Shown piece by piece: positions 1 to 8,150 of a DNA stretch of 64,000 bases. This DNA is from Sphingomicrobium arenosum (GTDB lineage Bacteria > Pseudomonadota > Alphaproteobacteria > Sphingomonadales > Sphingomonadaceae). Below the pieces are notes generated by a model. That model had not been told where the DNA came from. It made no database searches and saw nothing but the letters and a program-made list of their open reading frames with translations. Every line of letters starts with the position of its first letter. Within the stretch, counting starts at the first letter, position 1. A program made the position numbers and the translations under genes. The DNA lies in assembly GCF_026157085.1 (NCBI RefSeq), contig NZ_JANPVN010000001.1, forward strand, positions 2,108,001 through 2,172,000, given 5' to 3'.

Positions 1-100
1 CGGCGAAGCGCTTCACGCTGGCCTCGACGAGGGGGAGTTCGAGATAGTCGGCGATCGCCTTGGCGAGCGGCGGGTTCGAGTTGCCGGCGAGGAGTTTCAT
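1..100 (-). CDS. prs: Ribose-phosphate pyrophosphokinase, N-terminal fragment
   Basis: Only the first 33 codons are inside the window; the gene runs off the left edge. The reading begins MKLLAGNSNPPLAKAIADYL and continues to VEASVKRFA, which matches the start of PRPP synthetases (family start M-K-L-x-x-G-N followed by A-x-x-I-A-x-x-L). The enzyme makes PRPP from ribose-5-phosphate and ATP for nucleotide, NAD and histidine synthesis. I chose the ATG at 100 because most relatives start at MKL; an in-frame ATG at 118 would add six residues, and neither has a clear Shine-Dalgarno. It is divergent from nadE, whose pathway also depends on PRPP. Confidence 0.85.
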   Translation of the reverse strand, partial: MKLLAGNSNPPLAKAIADYLELPLVEASVKRFA

Positions 101-202
101 GCGCGTGGGAGCCCCCATGAAGAAGATGTGACGTTTCTTTAGCGGGCCGGAGACAGGAAGCACAACCTTGTGAGTGCCCGAAATGCGCCTTAAGCGGGCC
201 GG

Positions 203-1861
203 ATGAACTTTCGCCTCGCGCTGTGCCAGATGAACCAGAAGGTCGGCGATCTTGCCGGCAATGTCGAACGGATGCTGGAGTGGCGCCAACGCGCCGCCGA
301 AGCGGGGGCGGACATCGTCATGTTCCCCGAGATGCAGGTCACCGGCTATCCGACCGAAGACCTTGTCATGAAACCCGCGTTCGTGCGGCGCGCGATGGCG
401 GCCAACGAGAAGCTCGCCGACGCGACGGCGGACGGCGGCCCGCCGATCATCTTCGGCTCGATCCACGAGCATGACGGCGCGCTCTACAATGCCAGTTTCC
501 TTGCCGAAACGGGCGGGATCGCGGCGTGGCGGGCCAAGCATGAACTGCCCAATTACGGGACTTTCGACGAGCATCGCATCTTCGACGCGGGCCCGTTGCC
601 CGATCCCGTGGAATGGAATGGCGTCAAGTTGGGGCTGCCGATTTGCGAGGATATCTGGCTGGAGAAGGTGTGCGATCATCTGTCGGACCAGGGGGCCGAG
701 ATCCTGCTGGTGATGAACGGCAGCCCGTATGAGCTGGACAAGGACGAGACGCGCCAGAAGATGGTGCGCGAGCGGATGAACGAGAGCGGATTGCCGCTGG
801 CCTATCTCAACCGCGTCGGCGGGCAGGACGAACTGGCCTTCGACGGGTCGAGCTTCGTCATGAACACCGGCGGCGGGATCGCGGTGCAATTGCCCGACTG
901 GGACGAGAAAATGGTGATCGTCGACTGGGAGAAGACCGACGACGGCTGGGTCTGCGCGGAGGGGGCGAAGACCCCGCTCGATCCCTACCCCGAGGATGTC
1001 TATCACGCGATGATGGTCGGGCTGGCCGAATATGTCGACGGCAACGGCTTTCCCGGCGTCATTCTCGGCCTGTCGGGCGGGATCGACAGTGCGCTGAGCG
1101 CGGCGGTGGCGGTCGATGCGCTGGGTGCCGACCGGGTTTGGTGCGTGATGCTGCCGAGCGATTACACGAGCTCGGAAAGCCTCGAGGACGCCAAGGCCTG
1201 CGCCGAGATGCTGGGGTGCCGCTATGACATCATCCCGATTCTGCCCGGCACCGATGCGCTGCACGAGATGTTGGGGCCGAGTTTCGAAGGCAAAGAGGCG
1301 GACACCACCGAGGAGAATATCCAGTCGCGCCTTCGCATGGTGACTCTGATGGCGCTGTCGAACAAGTTCGGGCCGATGCTGCTGACCACCGGCAACAAGA
1401 GCGAGATGAGCGTGGGCTATGCGACGCTCTATGGCGACATGGCGGGCGGCTACAACGTGCTGAAGGACGCCTATAAGACGACCTGCTTCCAGCTGTCGCG
1501 CTGGCGCAACCGGCACAAGCCGCGCTTGGCCAAGGGGCCCGACGGGCCGGTCATGCCGATGAACATCATCACCAAGCCGCCGACCGCCGAATTGCGCCAC
1601 GACCAGAAGGACGAGGACAGCCTGCCGCCCTACAAATTGCTCGATCGCATTCTCGAGAGCCTGATCGAGGAAGAGAATAGCGTGGCAAAGACGGCGCGGC
1701 AGACGGGAGCGGCAGAGGAACTTGTCGCGGATATCGAGAAGCTGGTGCTGCGTTCGGAATATAAGCGCCGCCAGGCGCCCATCGGGGTCAAAATCGGCAG
1801 CCGGAACTTCGGGCGCGATCGGCGTTATCCCATGACCAACGCTTTCAGGACTGGAAATTGA
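203..1861 (+). CDS. nadE: Glutamine-dependent NAD(+) synthase
   Basis: 552 residues, the usual size of the two-domain bacterial NadE. The N-terminal carbon-nitrogen hydrolase (glutaminase) domain shows the Glu-Lys-Cys triad at about E43 (FPEMQ), K112 (RAKHELPN) and C148 (LPICEDIW). The C-terminal synthetase domain has the ATP-pyrophosphatase loop SGGIDS at 291-296 and the TTGNKSE motif. It amidates deamido-NAD with glutamine-derived ammonia, the last step of NAD synthesis. No good ribosome-binding site precedes the ATG. A small lipoprotein gene begins 2 bases after the stop, so the two are probably co-transcribed. A 10-base direct repeat (AGCGGGCCGG at 141-150 and 193-202) lies in the intergenic space to prs. 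Confidence 0.96.
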   Translation: MNFRLALCQMNQKVGDLAGNVERMLEWRQRAAEAGADIVMFPEMQVTGYPTEDLVMKPAFVRRAMAANEKLADATADGGPPIIFGSIHEHDGALYNASFLAETGGIAAWRAKHELPNYGTFDEHRIFDAGPLPDPVEWNGVKLGLPICEDIWLEKVCDHLSDQGAEILLVMNGSPYELDKDETRQKMVRERMNESGLPLAYLNRVGGQDELAFDGSSFVMNTGGGIAVQLPDWDEKMVIVDWEKTDDGWVCAEGAKTPLDPYPEDVYHAMMVGLAEYVDGNGFPGVILGLSGGIDSALSAAVAVDALGADRVWCVMLPSDYTSSESLEDAKACAEMLGCRYDIIPILPGTDALHEMLGPSFEGKEADTTEENIQSRLRMVTLMALSNKFGPMLLTTGNKSEMSVGYATLYGDMAGGYNVLKDAYKTTCFQLSRWRNRHKPRLAKGPDGPVMPMNIITKPPTAELRHDQKDEDSLPPYKLLDRILESLIEEENSVAKTARQTGAAEELVADIEKLVLRSEYKRRQAPIGVKIGSRNFGRDRRYPMTNAFRTGN

Positions 1862-1863
1862 CG

Positions 1864-2322
1864 ATGAAGACATTGTTCGCGCTCTCGATCGCGCTGCCGC
1901 TCATGCTGGCCGCCTGCGCCGATGCCGAGGCGCCCGAGGATGCCGATGTACAGGACCCGGCGGCGCTCGATGAGGCGCCCGAGGAGAAGGCCGCACTCGA
2001 CCTGTCGGGCCAATGGCAGGTGATCGCGCACAACAATATCAAGATCGGTTCGGTCTATGCGGCGATCGCCAGCTTTGGCGAGGACGACGTGATGACGGTC
2101 AATTCGGACTGCCTCACCATGCGTTTTCAGCTCAACCGCGACGGCAACATGGTCGAGCCGCAGCATCTCGGCACGACCCAATGCGGGCGACCGCAGACCG
2201 ATGGCGAGCTGATGATCGAGGAAGTGGTGCCGCAGGCCAATATCATCGCCGAAAGCCAGGGCGAGCTGATGATGTCGGGTCCCGGCGGCACGTTGCGGCT
2301 GGTGCGTCCCGGCAGCGTTTGA
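1864..2322 (+). CDS. Small putative lipoprotein, META-like
   Basis: 152 residues from the ATG at 1864; a TTG two codons earlier is in frame but overlaps the nadE stop. It starts MKTLFALSIALPLMLAAC, a signal peptide ending in a lipobox (LAAC), so the mature protein is probably lipid-anchored. An acidic, Ala-rich linker follows. The C-terminal ~100 residues begin LSGQWQVIAHN and resemble the small beta-rich META/HslJ type of domain, including a C...C pair (SDCL and TTQC). The family assignment is tentative because I cannot run a profile search. The gene follows nadE by 2 bases, but there is no obvious functional link. Confidence 0.75.
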   Translation: MKTLFALSIALPLMLAACADAEAPEDADVQDPAALDEAPEEKAALDLSGQWQVIAHNNIKIGSVYAAIASFGEDDVMTVNSDCLTMRFQLNRDGNMVEPQHLGTTQCGRPQTDGELMIEEVVPQANIIAESQGELMMSGPGGTLRLVRPGSV

Positions 2323-2390
2323 GCCGTCGCGTGCTTGCGCGGGATCACTAAAGCGGCTTAGCTCCAACCCTTCGTGACCGGGGGGCATGG

Positions 2391-3137
2391 ATGTTCAAGG
2401 CGACGCGCGATGTGATGCTGGGGGCGGGGCGGCGCGTGGCTGCCGTGTGGCGCGACATGCGCGGGCGCGGGATGGTCGGGTTGTTCGTCTTCGAATTGGT
2501 GGTGGTGACGCTGGGTGTCCTGCTCGCGCAGGGGATCGCCAATCATACCGCCGAGCGCGCCACCCGCGATCGGATAGAAGCGACGCTTGCGCGATTGGAC
2601 GAGGGCGCGGCGCTCAACATGAGCATTGCCGAAGGCTGGCTCCTGACGGCGCGCTGTATGCGTGGTCGGGTAGAGGGCATCATGCGGCTGGCGGGCGAAG
2701 GACGCGCGCTGCCAGAAGGATGGACCGACCGGCCGCCGATCGCCGGAACCTATGACGCTTCGCTCAGTGACGAGGAAAGCGTGCTCGTGCGGCGGCTTGT
2801 CGGCGAAAACCGGGCCTTCGGGCATGAGGCGTTCGAATTGCACCGGCTGTCGCTCGATCGCGGGGCCGAATCGGTGACCAACCAGTGGAACCGCCTTGCC
2901 ATCCTCGACCCCGCACTTGGACCCGTCAGCGATCTCGACCGCAGCAACGCGCGGCTTGCCGCCGCCGACCTGCTCGCCTCCTTCCGACGCATCGAGATTT
3001 CCGCCGCGCAGCTACTGGCGTCGGGGCAGGCGATGGGGCTGGAGACCGACTATCGCGGCTCGCGGGTGGCGACGAGCTGCGAGGAGTTCTGGCAAGCCGG
3101 CGCGCACCTGCCTGTCGATAGCGGCGGGGCGTCCTGA
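2391..3137 (+). CDS. Membrane-anchored protein of unknown function, first of a tandem paralogous pair
   Basis: 248 residues. A basic N-terminus is followed by one hydrophobic segment at about 28-50 (LFVFELVVVTLGVLLAQGIA), then a soluble, probably periplasmic, helical domain. The next gene is a diverged copy: both have the F-E-x-x-V-V-x-L-G-V-L-x-A-Q-G membrane segment, the A-x-E-R-A-x-x-R-R/D stretch after it, a Cys about 40 residues past the membrane (C89) and a late S-C-x-E-x/M-W motif (C230). I do not recognise a named domain. The start is the ATG at 2391 behind a G-rich stretch. The stop overlaps the next ATG (TGATG), so translation is coupled. Confidence 0.8.
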   Translation: MFKATRDVMLGAGRRVAAVWRDMRGRGMVGLFVFELVVVTLGVLLAQGIANHTAERATRDRIEATLARLDEGAALNMSIAEGWLLTARCMRGRVEGIMRLAGEGRALPEGWTDRPPIAGTYDASLSDEESVLVRRLVGENRAFGHEAFELHRLSLDRGAESVTNQWNRLAILDPALGPVSDLDRSNARLAAADLLASFRRIEISAAQLLASGQAMGLETDYRGSRVATSCEEFWQAGAHLPVDSGGAS

Positions 3138-3925
3138 TGTTCGCGGCGATCAGGCAGCGACTGGTTGGGGCGTGGACGCGGCTGCGCGAGGGCAATCTCG
3201 CAAAGCTATTCGCCTTCGAATTCACCGTTGTGCTGCTGGGCGTACTCGCCGCGCAGGGAGTGGCCGATTGGGCGGGCGAGCGGGCGGCGGACCGTCGCGC
3301 GATGGAAGCGGCGGCGCTGGCCGAGGAACTGCTCGCCGAATCAGCGGCGGTGGCCGCGCAATGGGAGGGGCAGGCGCATTGTTTCGAAGCGCAGATGCGT
3401 GATGTCATGCGCGCGTCAACGCGCGGCGCACCGCTCGATCCGGTACGATTGCAGCGCCCGTCGGTGGCGCTGCCCGCGCCCTTTCGTATCCCGCCCGACC
3501 AGATCGTTCGGCTACGGCGGCTGCGCGGTGAAGAGGTCGCCTGGCATTTCGATTCAGCCGCCGACCAGGTCGATCGGTTCGACGAACGGCTGATCGAGCT
3601 GGCCGACACATGGCGGGCGTTCGCCTTGCTAGAGCCACGCAACGGGACGCCCGACGCCACCGATTATCGCGACGCGCGGCGGGCGGCTGCCAACATCCTC
3701 ACGCTGATGGACGGCCTGTCGATCAATGCGCGCAATATTGCTGCGTCGGCGGCGGTGATTGGGGTCGAGCCGTGGCAGGACCCGCGCGGCGGACGGGTCG
3801 CGAACAGCTGTGCGGAGATGTGGATCTATGGCAAGTCGCGCTTCACCGCCGAGGATTTCGACGCCGAGGGACGACTGACGCTCCAGCCGCGCGTCGCAGG
3901 TGACAGCGAAGACGTGGGGCTTTAA
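3137..3925 (+). CDS. Membrane-anchored protein of unknown function, second of a tandem paralogous pair
   Basis: 262 residues, related along its length to the gene just upstream. The membrane segment is at about 24-43 (LFAFEFTVVLLGVLAAQGVA). The post-membrane ERAADRR stretch, C82 and the late NSCAEMW motif (C225) all have counterparts in the partner. The two conserved cysteines could form a disulfide if the domain is periplasmic; that is inference. A ~30-residue charged tail after the last Cys is longer than in the partner. No catalytic motif is visible. gltX starts 11 bases downstream and could be in the same transcript. Confidence 0.8.
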   Translation: MFAAIRQRLVGAWTRLREGNLAKLFAFEFTVVLLGVLAAQGVADWAGERAADRRAMEAAALAEELLAESAAVAAQWEGQAHCFEAQMRDVMRASTRGAPLDPVRLQRPSVALPAPFRIPPDQIVRLRRLRGEEVAWHFDSAADQVDRFDERLIELADTWRAFALLEPRNGTPDATDYRDARRAAANILTLMDGLSINARNIAASAAVIGVEPWQDPRGGRVANSCAEMWIYGKSRFTAEDFDAEGRLTLQPRVAGDSEDVGL

Positions 3926-3936
3926 GCGCTGCGCCC

Positions 3937-5238
3937 ATGAAAACGCGCTTCGCCCCCTCGCCCACCGGCCGCCTCCATGTCGGCAACATCCGTACCGCGC
4001 TGCAGAACTACCTACTGGCCAAACGCCATGGCGGGCAGTTCCTGCTCAGGCTCGACGATACCGATGCGGCGCGCTCGACCCCCGAGTTCGCCGAGGCGAT
4101 CAAGGTCGACCTCGAGCGGCTCGGCATGAGCCCCGACGCGACGTTCCGTCAGTCGGATCGTTTCGCACGTTACGAGGAGGCGTTCGACCAGCTGAAGCGC
4201 GATGGCCGCATCTATGCCTGTTACGAAACGCCCGAGGAACTGGAGCTGCGGCGCAAGGTGCTGCTGGGGCGTGGTCTGCCGCCGATCTACGAGCGGCCCG
4301 AAAGCGAGAATGCGCCGGTCGACGGGGTGGCGCCGCACTGGCGCTTTCGGCTCGATCATGCCTCGGCGATCGAATGGGACGACGGCGTGCGCGGACCCCA
4401 GCATTTCGAGCCGGCGAAGATTTCGGACCCGGTCATCCGCCGCGCCGATGGCTCGTGGCTCTACATGCTGCCGAGTGTGATCGACGATGCCGACCATGCG
4501 ATCAGCCATGTCGTGCGCGGCGAGGATCATGTGTCGAACAGCGCCGTGCAACTGCAGATGTTCGATGCGCTGGGGGCGACACGCCCGGCGCTGGCGCATA
4601 CCGCGCTGATCGTCGCGGCGGCGGGCAAGTTGTCCAAACGCGAGGGCGCGAAGGGACTGGAAGCGCTTGACGAGGAAGGGGTCGAGCCGATGGCGCTGCT
4701 GTCGGTGCTGGCGCGGATCGGCACGTCGCAGCCGGTCGAGCCGGCGCACGACCTAAACGCGCTGGCGGCGGGGTTCGACCTGTCGACCTTCGGGCGGGCA
4801 CCGGCGCGGTTCGACTGGGCCGAGGTGGCACAGGTCAATGCGCGGCTCCTGCACGAGATGGATTATGCAGAGGTCGCCGATCGGATCCCCGAGGGCGTGG
4901 ACGCGGCGCGCTGGCAGGTGCTGCGCGGCAATGTCGAACGTCTTGGCGAGCTAGAAGACTGGGTCGATGTGTTCGACGGGGAGATCGCGGTGCCCGCGCT
5001 CGACGAAGAGGACCGGGCCTTTCTTGAAGAGGCGGCAGGCCTCGCCGAGGGTATCGCATGGGACGAGGGCGCTTGGAGCGCGCTCACAGGCGAATTAAAG
5101 GCTCGCACCGGGCGCAAGGGCAAGGCGCTGTTCCTGCCGCTGCGGCTCGCGCTGACGGGGCGGGGATCCGGACCGGAGATGGCGGCACTGTTGCCGTTGA
5201 TCGACAAGAAGCGTGCGGTCGCCCGCTTGCGCGCCTGA
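3937..5238 (+). CDS. gltX: Glutamate--tRNA ligase (short alphaproteobacterial form)
   Basis: 433 residues. The class I signature is seen near the start as RFAPSPTGRLHVGN (HIGH-type motif) and the second as KLSKR at about residue 231, followed by GLEALDEEG and a helical C-terminal anticodon-binding part. That C-terminal part separates it from the ~300-residue Glu-Q-tRNA(Asp) synthetases. It charges tRNA(Glu), and in GatCAB-dependent alphaproteobacteria possibly tRNA(Gln). Many relatives carry two divergent GluRS genes; this one is shorter than the ~470-residue classical form and may be the second type. No second copy is in the window. It follows the unknown membrane pair by 11 bases. Confidence 0.92.
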   Translation: MKTRFAPSPTGRLHVGNIRTALQNYLLAKRHGGQFLLRLDDTDAARSTPEFAEAIKVDLERLGMSPDATFRQSDRFARYEEAFDQLKRDGRIYACYETPEELELRRKVLLGRGLPPIYERPESENAPVDGVAPHWRFRLDHASAIEWDDGVRGPQHFEPAKISDPVIRRADGSWLYMLPSVIDDADHAISHVVRGEDHVSNSAVQLQMFDALGATRPALAHTALIVAAAGKLSKREGAKGLEALDEEGVEPMALLSVLARIGTSQPVEPAHDLNALAAGFDLSTFGRAPARFDWAEVAQVNARLLHEMDYAEVADRIPEGVDAARWQVLRGNVERLGELEDWVDVFDGEIAVPALDEEDRAFLEEAAGLAEGIAWDEGAWSALTGELKARTGRKGKALFLPLRLALTGRGSGPEMAALLPLIDKKRAVARLRA

Positions 5239-5296
5239 TCGCTTTCGGTTGCATTTCAGGATGTTGCGCCTGCAAAGCGACGGGCTTGCGCCGATT

Positions 5297-5315
5297 ATGT
5301 TATAATGTAACATTA
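5297..5315. promoter_or_regulatory. Zur-like dyad over a TATAAT box, upstream of tonB
   Basis: An inverted repeat ATGTTA-N5-TAACAT spans 5297-5313, and a second overlapping palindrome TAATGT-A-ACATTA spans 5303-5315. A perfect -10 hexamer TATAAT lies inside at 5301-5306. The shape and sequence resemble zinc-uptake-regulator (Zur) boxes of the GTTATAnnATAAC type. A repressor bound here would block the promoter of tonB, which starts 25 bases downstream. No good -35 is seen at standard spacing. The assignment to Zur rather than another Fur-family protein is inference. Confidence 0.55.
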
Positions 5316-5339
5316 CATCATCTCGGAAGGAGAGATGTG

Positions 5340-6008
5340 ATGCTTGCTTATGCCCCCCGTGAACAACAGAAGCGCCAGGCGCTGCCGCTCGCGCTGATCG
5401 CCGCCGCCCATGTCGGCGCGGTGGCGCTGTTCATGACGCTGAACCCTGGCATGGTCGGATCGGTCAAGGAGCGAATCACCGAGGTGACATTCCTGCCCAA
5501 GGATCCGCCGCCTCCACCCCCGTTGGTCGAACCGGTCGAGACGCCGCCGACACCCGCGCCGCTTCCGCAGACGCCGGCACTGACGGTGCCCGAGCCGCTG
5601 GTCCCCCTGCCGCCGACGAGCCCGCTGCCCTCGCCTACTCATCTCGACCCTGCGCCGGTCATCGACCCGATCCCCGCGCCACGCGTCGGGCCGAGCCTGC
5701 CGACCAGTGGCACGGCCATCGTCCCGCCGCTGATCGGGGCGACGCTCCTGACCAGCGGCGCGGACCTGCAGCCGCCCTATCCGGCGCGCAAGATTCGCGA
5801 TGGCGAGGAGGCCGTGCTCCAACTGCGCCTGTCGATCGACGCGCGTGGCCGGGTCACGGCGGTCGAGCCGGTCGGCAATGCTGACCGCGACTTCCTGCGC
5901 GCCGCCGAGCGGCACCTAAAGCGCGTGTGGCGCTATGCCCCCGCCACCAAGGCCGGTGAAGCGGTCGCCTCCACCACGGTCATCACGCTGCGCTTCGTGC
6001 TCGAATAG
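5340..6008 (+). CDS. tonB: Energy transducer TonB
   Basis: 222 residues from the ATG at 5340, chosen because GGAAGGAGAG lies just upstream; an open frame extends further 5' without a usable start. One N-terminal membrane anchor (about 15-36), a long Pro-rich periplasmic spacer (PPPPPLVEP through PPTSPLPSP), and a C-terminal TonB domain with PPYPARKIRDGEEAVLQLRL and the final VITLRFVLE. TonB passes proton-motive energy from ExbB/ExbD to outer-membrane receptors, two of which are encoded later in this window. No exbBD is adjacent. The Zur-like dyad upstream suggests this copy responds to metal. Confidence 0.92.
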   Translation: MLAYAPREQQKRQALPLALIAAAHVGAVALFMTLNPGMVGSVKERITEVTFLPKDPPPPPPLVEPVETPPTPAPLPQTPALTVPEPLVPLPPTSPLPSPTHLDPAPVIDPIPAPRVGPSLPTSGTAIVPPLIGATLLTSGADLQPPYPARKIRDGEEAVLQLRLSIDARGRVTAVEPVGNADRDFLRAAERHLKRVWRYAPATKAGEAVASTTVITLRFVLE

Positions 6009-6075
6009 GACCGACCCGCGCGGTCGCCTGCGGTCGGGGCTGGCGTGGCCGCCCCGGCCGTCCTATCTAGGGGCC

Positions 6076-6402
6076 ATGTCCTTCATGCCTCCCTTCCAGC
6101 CGCGCCGGGCGATGGGCGATCTCAAGAGCTTCATCGCGCATCGCGACAAGACGCACCTCATCGGGCTCACCTTGTCGATCCTGACGGTGGCGATCATCCT
6201 CGTGATCTTCTTCGCCGACTCCAAGGTGAATACCTCGCCGGGGCGTAGCGTGACCTATGTCGAACTCTACGAGAGCGACCGTAGCGACGAGGAAATCGTC
6301 GCGCGCCAGCAGGCCGACAAGGCGGCGATCGAGGAACGGGCCAAGGCGCGGCAGGAGGAATTCCAAAAGATCGACGAGGCGCTCGAGAGGGCGGGCTTCT
6401 GA
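6076..6402 (+). CDS. Small one-pass membrane protein of unknown function
   Basis: 108 residues from the ATG at 6076; earlier in-frame codons run through the tonB 3' region and are unlikely to be translated. A basic N-terminus is followed by one membrane segment at about 32-51 (LIGLTLSILTVAIILVIFFA) and then by a polar, strongly charged helix-prone tail (RSDEEIVARQQADKAAIEERA) with coiled-coil character. No family is recognised. It ends 26 bases before ribD and may be carried on that transcript. Confidence 0.75.
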   Translation: MSFMPPFQPRRAMGDLKSFIAHRDKTHLIGLTLSILTVAIILVIFFADSKVNTSPGRSVTYVELYESDRSDEEIVARQQADKAAIEERAKARQEEFQKIDEALERAGF

Positions 6403-6428
6403 GCGCAGCCATCACGCCCGCGACCGCG

Positions 6429-7397
6429 ATGGCGCGGGCCATCGACCTTGGCGAACGCGCGCGCGGGCGAATCGCACCGAACCCCGCCGTCGGCTGCGTT
6501 ATTCTCCGTGACGGCGTCATCATTGGCGAGGGCGCGACCCAGCCTGGCGGGCGCCCGCATGCCGAGGCAGTGGCGCTCGAGCGCGCGGGCGAGCTTGCGC
6601 GCGGTGCCAGCCTCTATGTGACGCTCGAACCTTGCGCACATTCCAGCGTGCGCGGGCCGACCTGCGCGCGCAGCATCGTCGAGGCCGGCGTCGGCAAGGT
6701 CGTCATCGCTTGTCTCGACCCCGACCCGCGCACGGCGGGGAGCGGGGTGACGATGCTGCGCGAGGCCGGAATCAAGGTCGAGACCGGGCGCGGGGCGAAG
6801 CGGGCGGCGCGCAGCCTGGCGGGCTATTTCACCCGACTCGCGCTGGGGCGCCCGCGGGTGACGCTCAAGCTGGCGCTGTCGATCGACGGGAAGATCGCGC
6901 TGCCGTCGGGCGAATCGAAATGGCTGACGGGCGCCGAGGCGCGTGCCGATGTTCATCGCGAACGGGCGCGCGCCGACATGATCCTTGTCGGGCGCGGCAC
7001 CTATGAGGCCGACGACCCGGGGCTTGATGTGCGGCTGCCGGGGCTGGAGGATTATTCGCCTCAGCGCCTGCTCCTGTCGCGCACGATGGAGGCGCCCGAG
7101 GGCTGGACGGCGCTGCGCGATCCGATGGACATTCACGGACTCGCCGCCAACGACCTGCTGGTCGAGGGCGGATCGGGGGTGGCGACGGCATTCCTGAAAG
7201 CGGACCTCGTCGACCGCATCCTCATCTATCGGGCCCCGATCCTGATCGGCGAGGGGCAGTCGTCGATCGGCTATGTCGGGCTCGACCGGATCAACGATGC
7301 GCATGGTCGCTGGGCGATCGGCGAGGCACGAAGCCTCGGGCTCGACCGTCGCGAAGTCTATGAACGCATTCGGGAAAACACACGGCTAGAAAATTGA
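6429..7397 (+). CDS. ribD: Bifunctional diaminohydroxyphosphoribosylaminopyrimidine deaminase / 5-amino-6-(5-phosphoribosylamino)uracil reductase
   Basis: 322 residues. The N-terminal zinc deaminase domain has H44-A-E46 (PHAEAVAL) and the two Cys ligands C69 and C79 (EPCAHSS..GPTC). The usual spacing of those cysteines in RibD is one residue shorter. The C-terminal reductase domain starts near 140 (RPRVTLKLALSIDGKIA) and shows the LLVEGGSGVATAF motif. It performs steps two and three of riboflavin synthesis. The other genes of the pathway follow: ribE, ribB, ribH. The reductase half is compact compared with the ~360-residue average. Confidence 0.94.
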   Translation: MARAIDLGERARGRIAPNPAVGCVILRDGVIIGEGATQPGGRPHAEAVALERAGELARGASLYVTLEPCAHSSVRGPTCARSIVEAGVGKVVIACLDPDPRTAGSGVTMLREAGIKVETGRGAKRAARSLAGYFTRLALGRPRVTLKLALSIDGKIALPSGESKWLTGAEARADVHRERARADMILVGRGTYEADDPGLDVRLPGLEDYSPQRLLLSRTMEAPEGWTALRDPMDIHGLAANDLLVEGGSGVATAFLKADLVDRILIYRAPILIGEGQSSIGYVGLDRINDAHGRWAIGEARSLGLDRREVYERIRENTRLEN

Positions 7398-7488
7398 TAT
7401 CATATTCTCTCAAGTCTCCTTCTGCGCCGCACCGCTTCCCAGCGAGCGCGCGACACGATAGGGGCGATGAGAGAGAGGAAGGGCCACC

Positions 7489-8100
7489 ATGTTCACCGGC
7501 ATTATCACCGACATCGGCACCGTGCGCAGCGTCGAGGAGCGCGGCGACAAGCGGCTCGTGATCGGCTGTTCCTACGACATGGACGGCGTCGAGCTGGGCG
7601 CCTCGATCGCCTGTTCGGGCGCCTGCCTGACGGTGGTCGACAAGGGCCCGGACTGGTTCGCGGTCGACGTATCGGGCGAAACGGTGTCGAAGACCGCGCC
7701 CGGGTTGTGGCAGGAGGGCGCGCGCTTGAACCTCGAGCGCGCCTTGAAGATGGGCGATGAGCTCGGCGGACATATCGTCACCGGCCATGTCGACGGGCTG
7801 GCCGAAGTGGCGGCGAGCGAGGCCGAGGGCGATTCCTTGAAGGTCACGCTGGCGGTACCGCGCGCGCTCGGCAGCGGTATCGCGGCCAAGGGTTCGGTGA
7901 CGCTCGACGGTGCGAGCCTGACGGTCAACACGGTCGAGGATGCGGATGACGTCACTCGCTTTACGGTCAATCTCATCCCGCACACGGCGCGGCACACGAC
8001 CTTTGACGACATGCCGGTCGGGCGGCAGCTCAACATGGAAGTCGATGTGTTGGCGCGTTACCTCGAACGCATGCTCGAGGCGCGCAAAGCGACAGGCTAA
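7489..8100 (+). CDS. ribE: Riboflavin synthase, alpha subunit
   Basis: 203 residues starting MFTGIITDIGTV, the family hallmark. Two tandem lumazine-binding domains follow; the second begins at GGHIVTGHVDGLAEV near residue 89. It converts two 6,7-dimethyl-8-ribityllumazine molecules into riboflavin. A GAGAGAGGAAGGG tract just upstream serves as the ribosome-binding site. I looked for an FMN riboswitch in the 90 bases before the start and saw none of its conserved elements. Confidence 0.95.
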   Translation: MFTGIITDIGTVRSVEERGDKRLVIGCSYDMDGVELGASIACSGACLTVVDKGPDWFAVDVSGETVSKTAPGLWQEGARLNLERALKMGDELGGHIVTGHVDGLAEVAASEAEGDSLKVTLAVPRALGSGIAAKGSVTLDGASLTVNTVEDADDVTRFTVNLIPHTARHTTFDDMPVGRQLNMEVDVLARYLERMLEARKATG

Positions 8101-8121
8101 TGTCTGACGCCATGGCTAGAC

Positions 8122-8139
8122 ATCACATTTCAATGTGAT
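8122..8139. promoter_or_regulatory. Perfect 18-bp palindrome in front of ribB, candidate operator
   Basis: The sequence is ATCACATT-TC-AATGTGAT: two exact 8-base arms with a 2-base centre. It ends 11 bases before the ribB ATG at 8151. A 2-base loop is too small for a good RNA hairpin, so a dimeric DNA-binding protein is the likelier reader. It is flanked by an exact 11-base direct repeat, CGCCATGGCTA, at 8108-8118 and 8147-8157; the second copy contains the ribB start. The first copy opens an 8-codon mini-ORF (8112-8138) whose stop lies in the palindrome. There is no clear ribosome-binding site before ribB. Confidence 0.6.
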
Positions 8140-8150
8140 ATTGGGCCGCC

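Noticed and set aside
1803..1826. EcfG promoter before the lipoprotein at 1864
   Set aside because: GGAAC and CGTT are only 15 bases apart and lie inside nadE coding sequence.
7398..7488. Possible FMN riboswitch before ribE
   Set aside because: The short gap lacks the conserved FMN-aptamer elements and has no room for the multi-stem fold.
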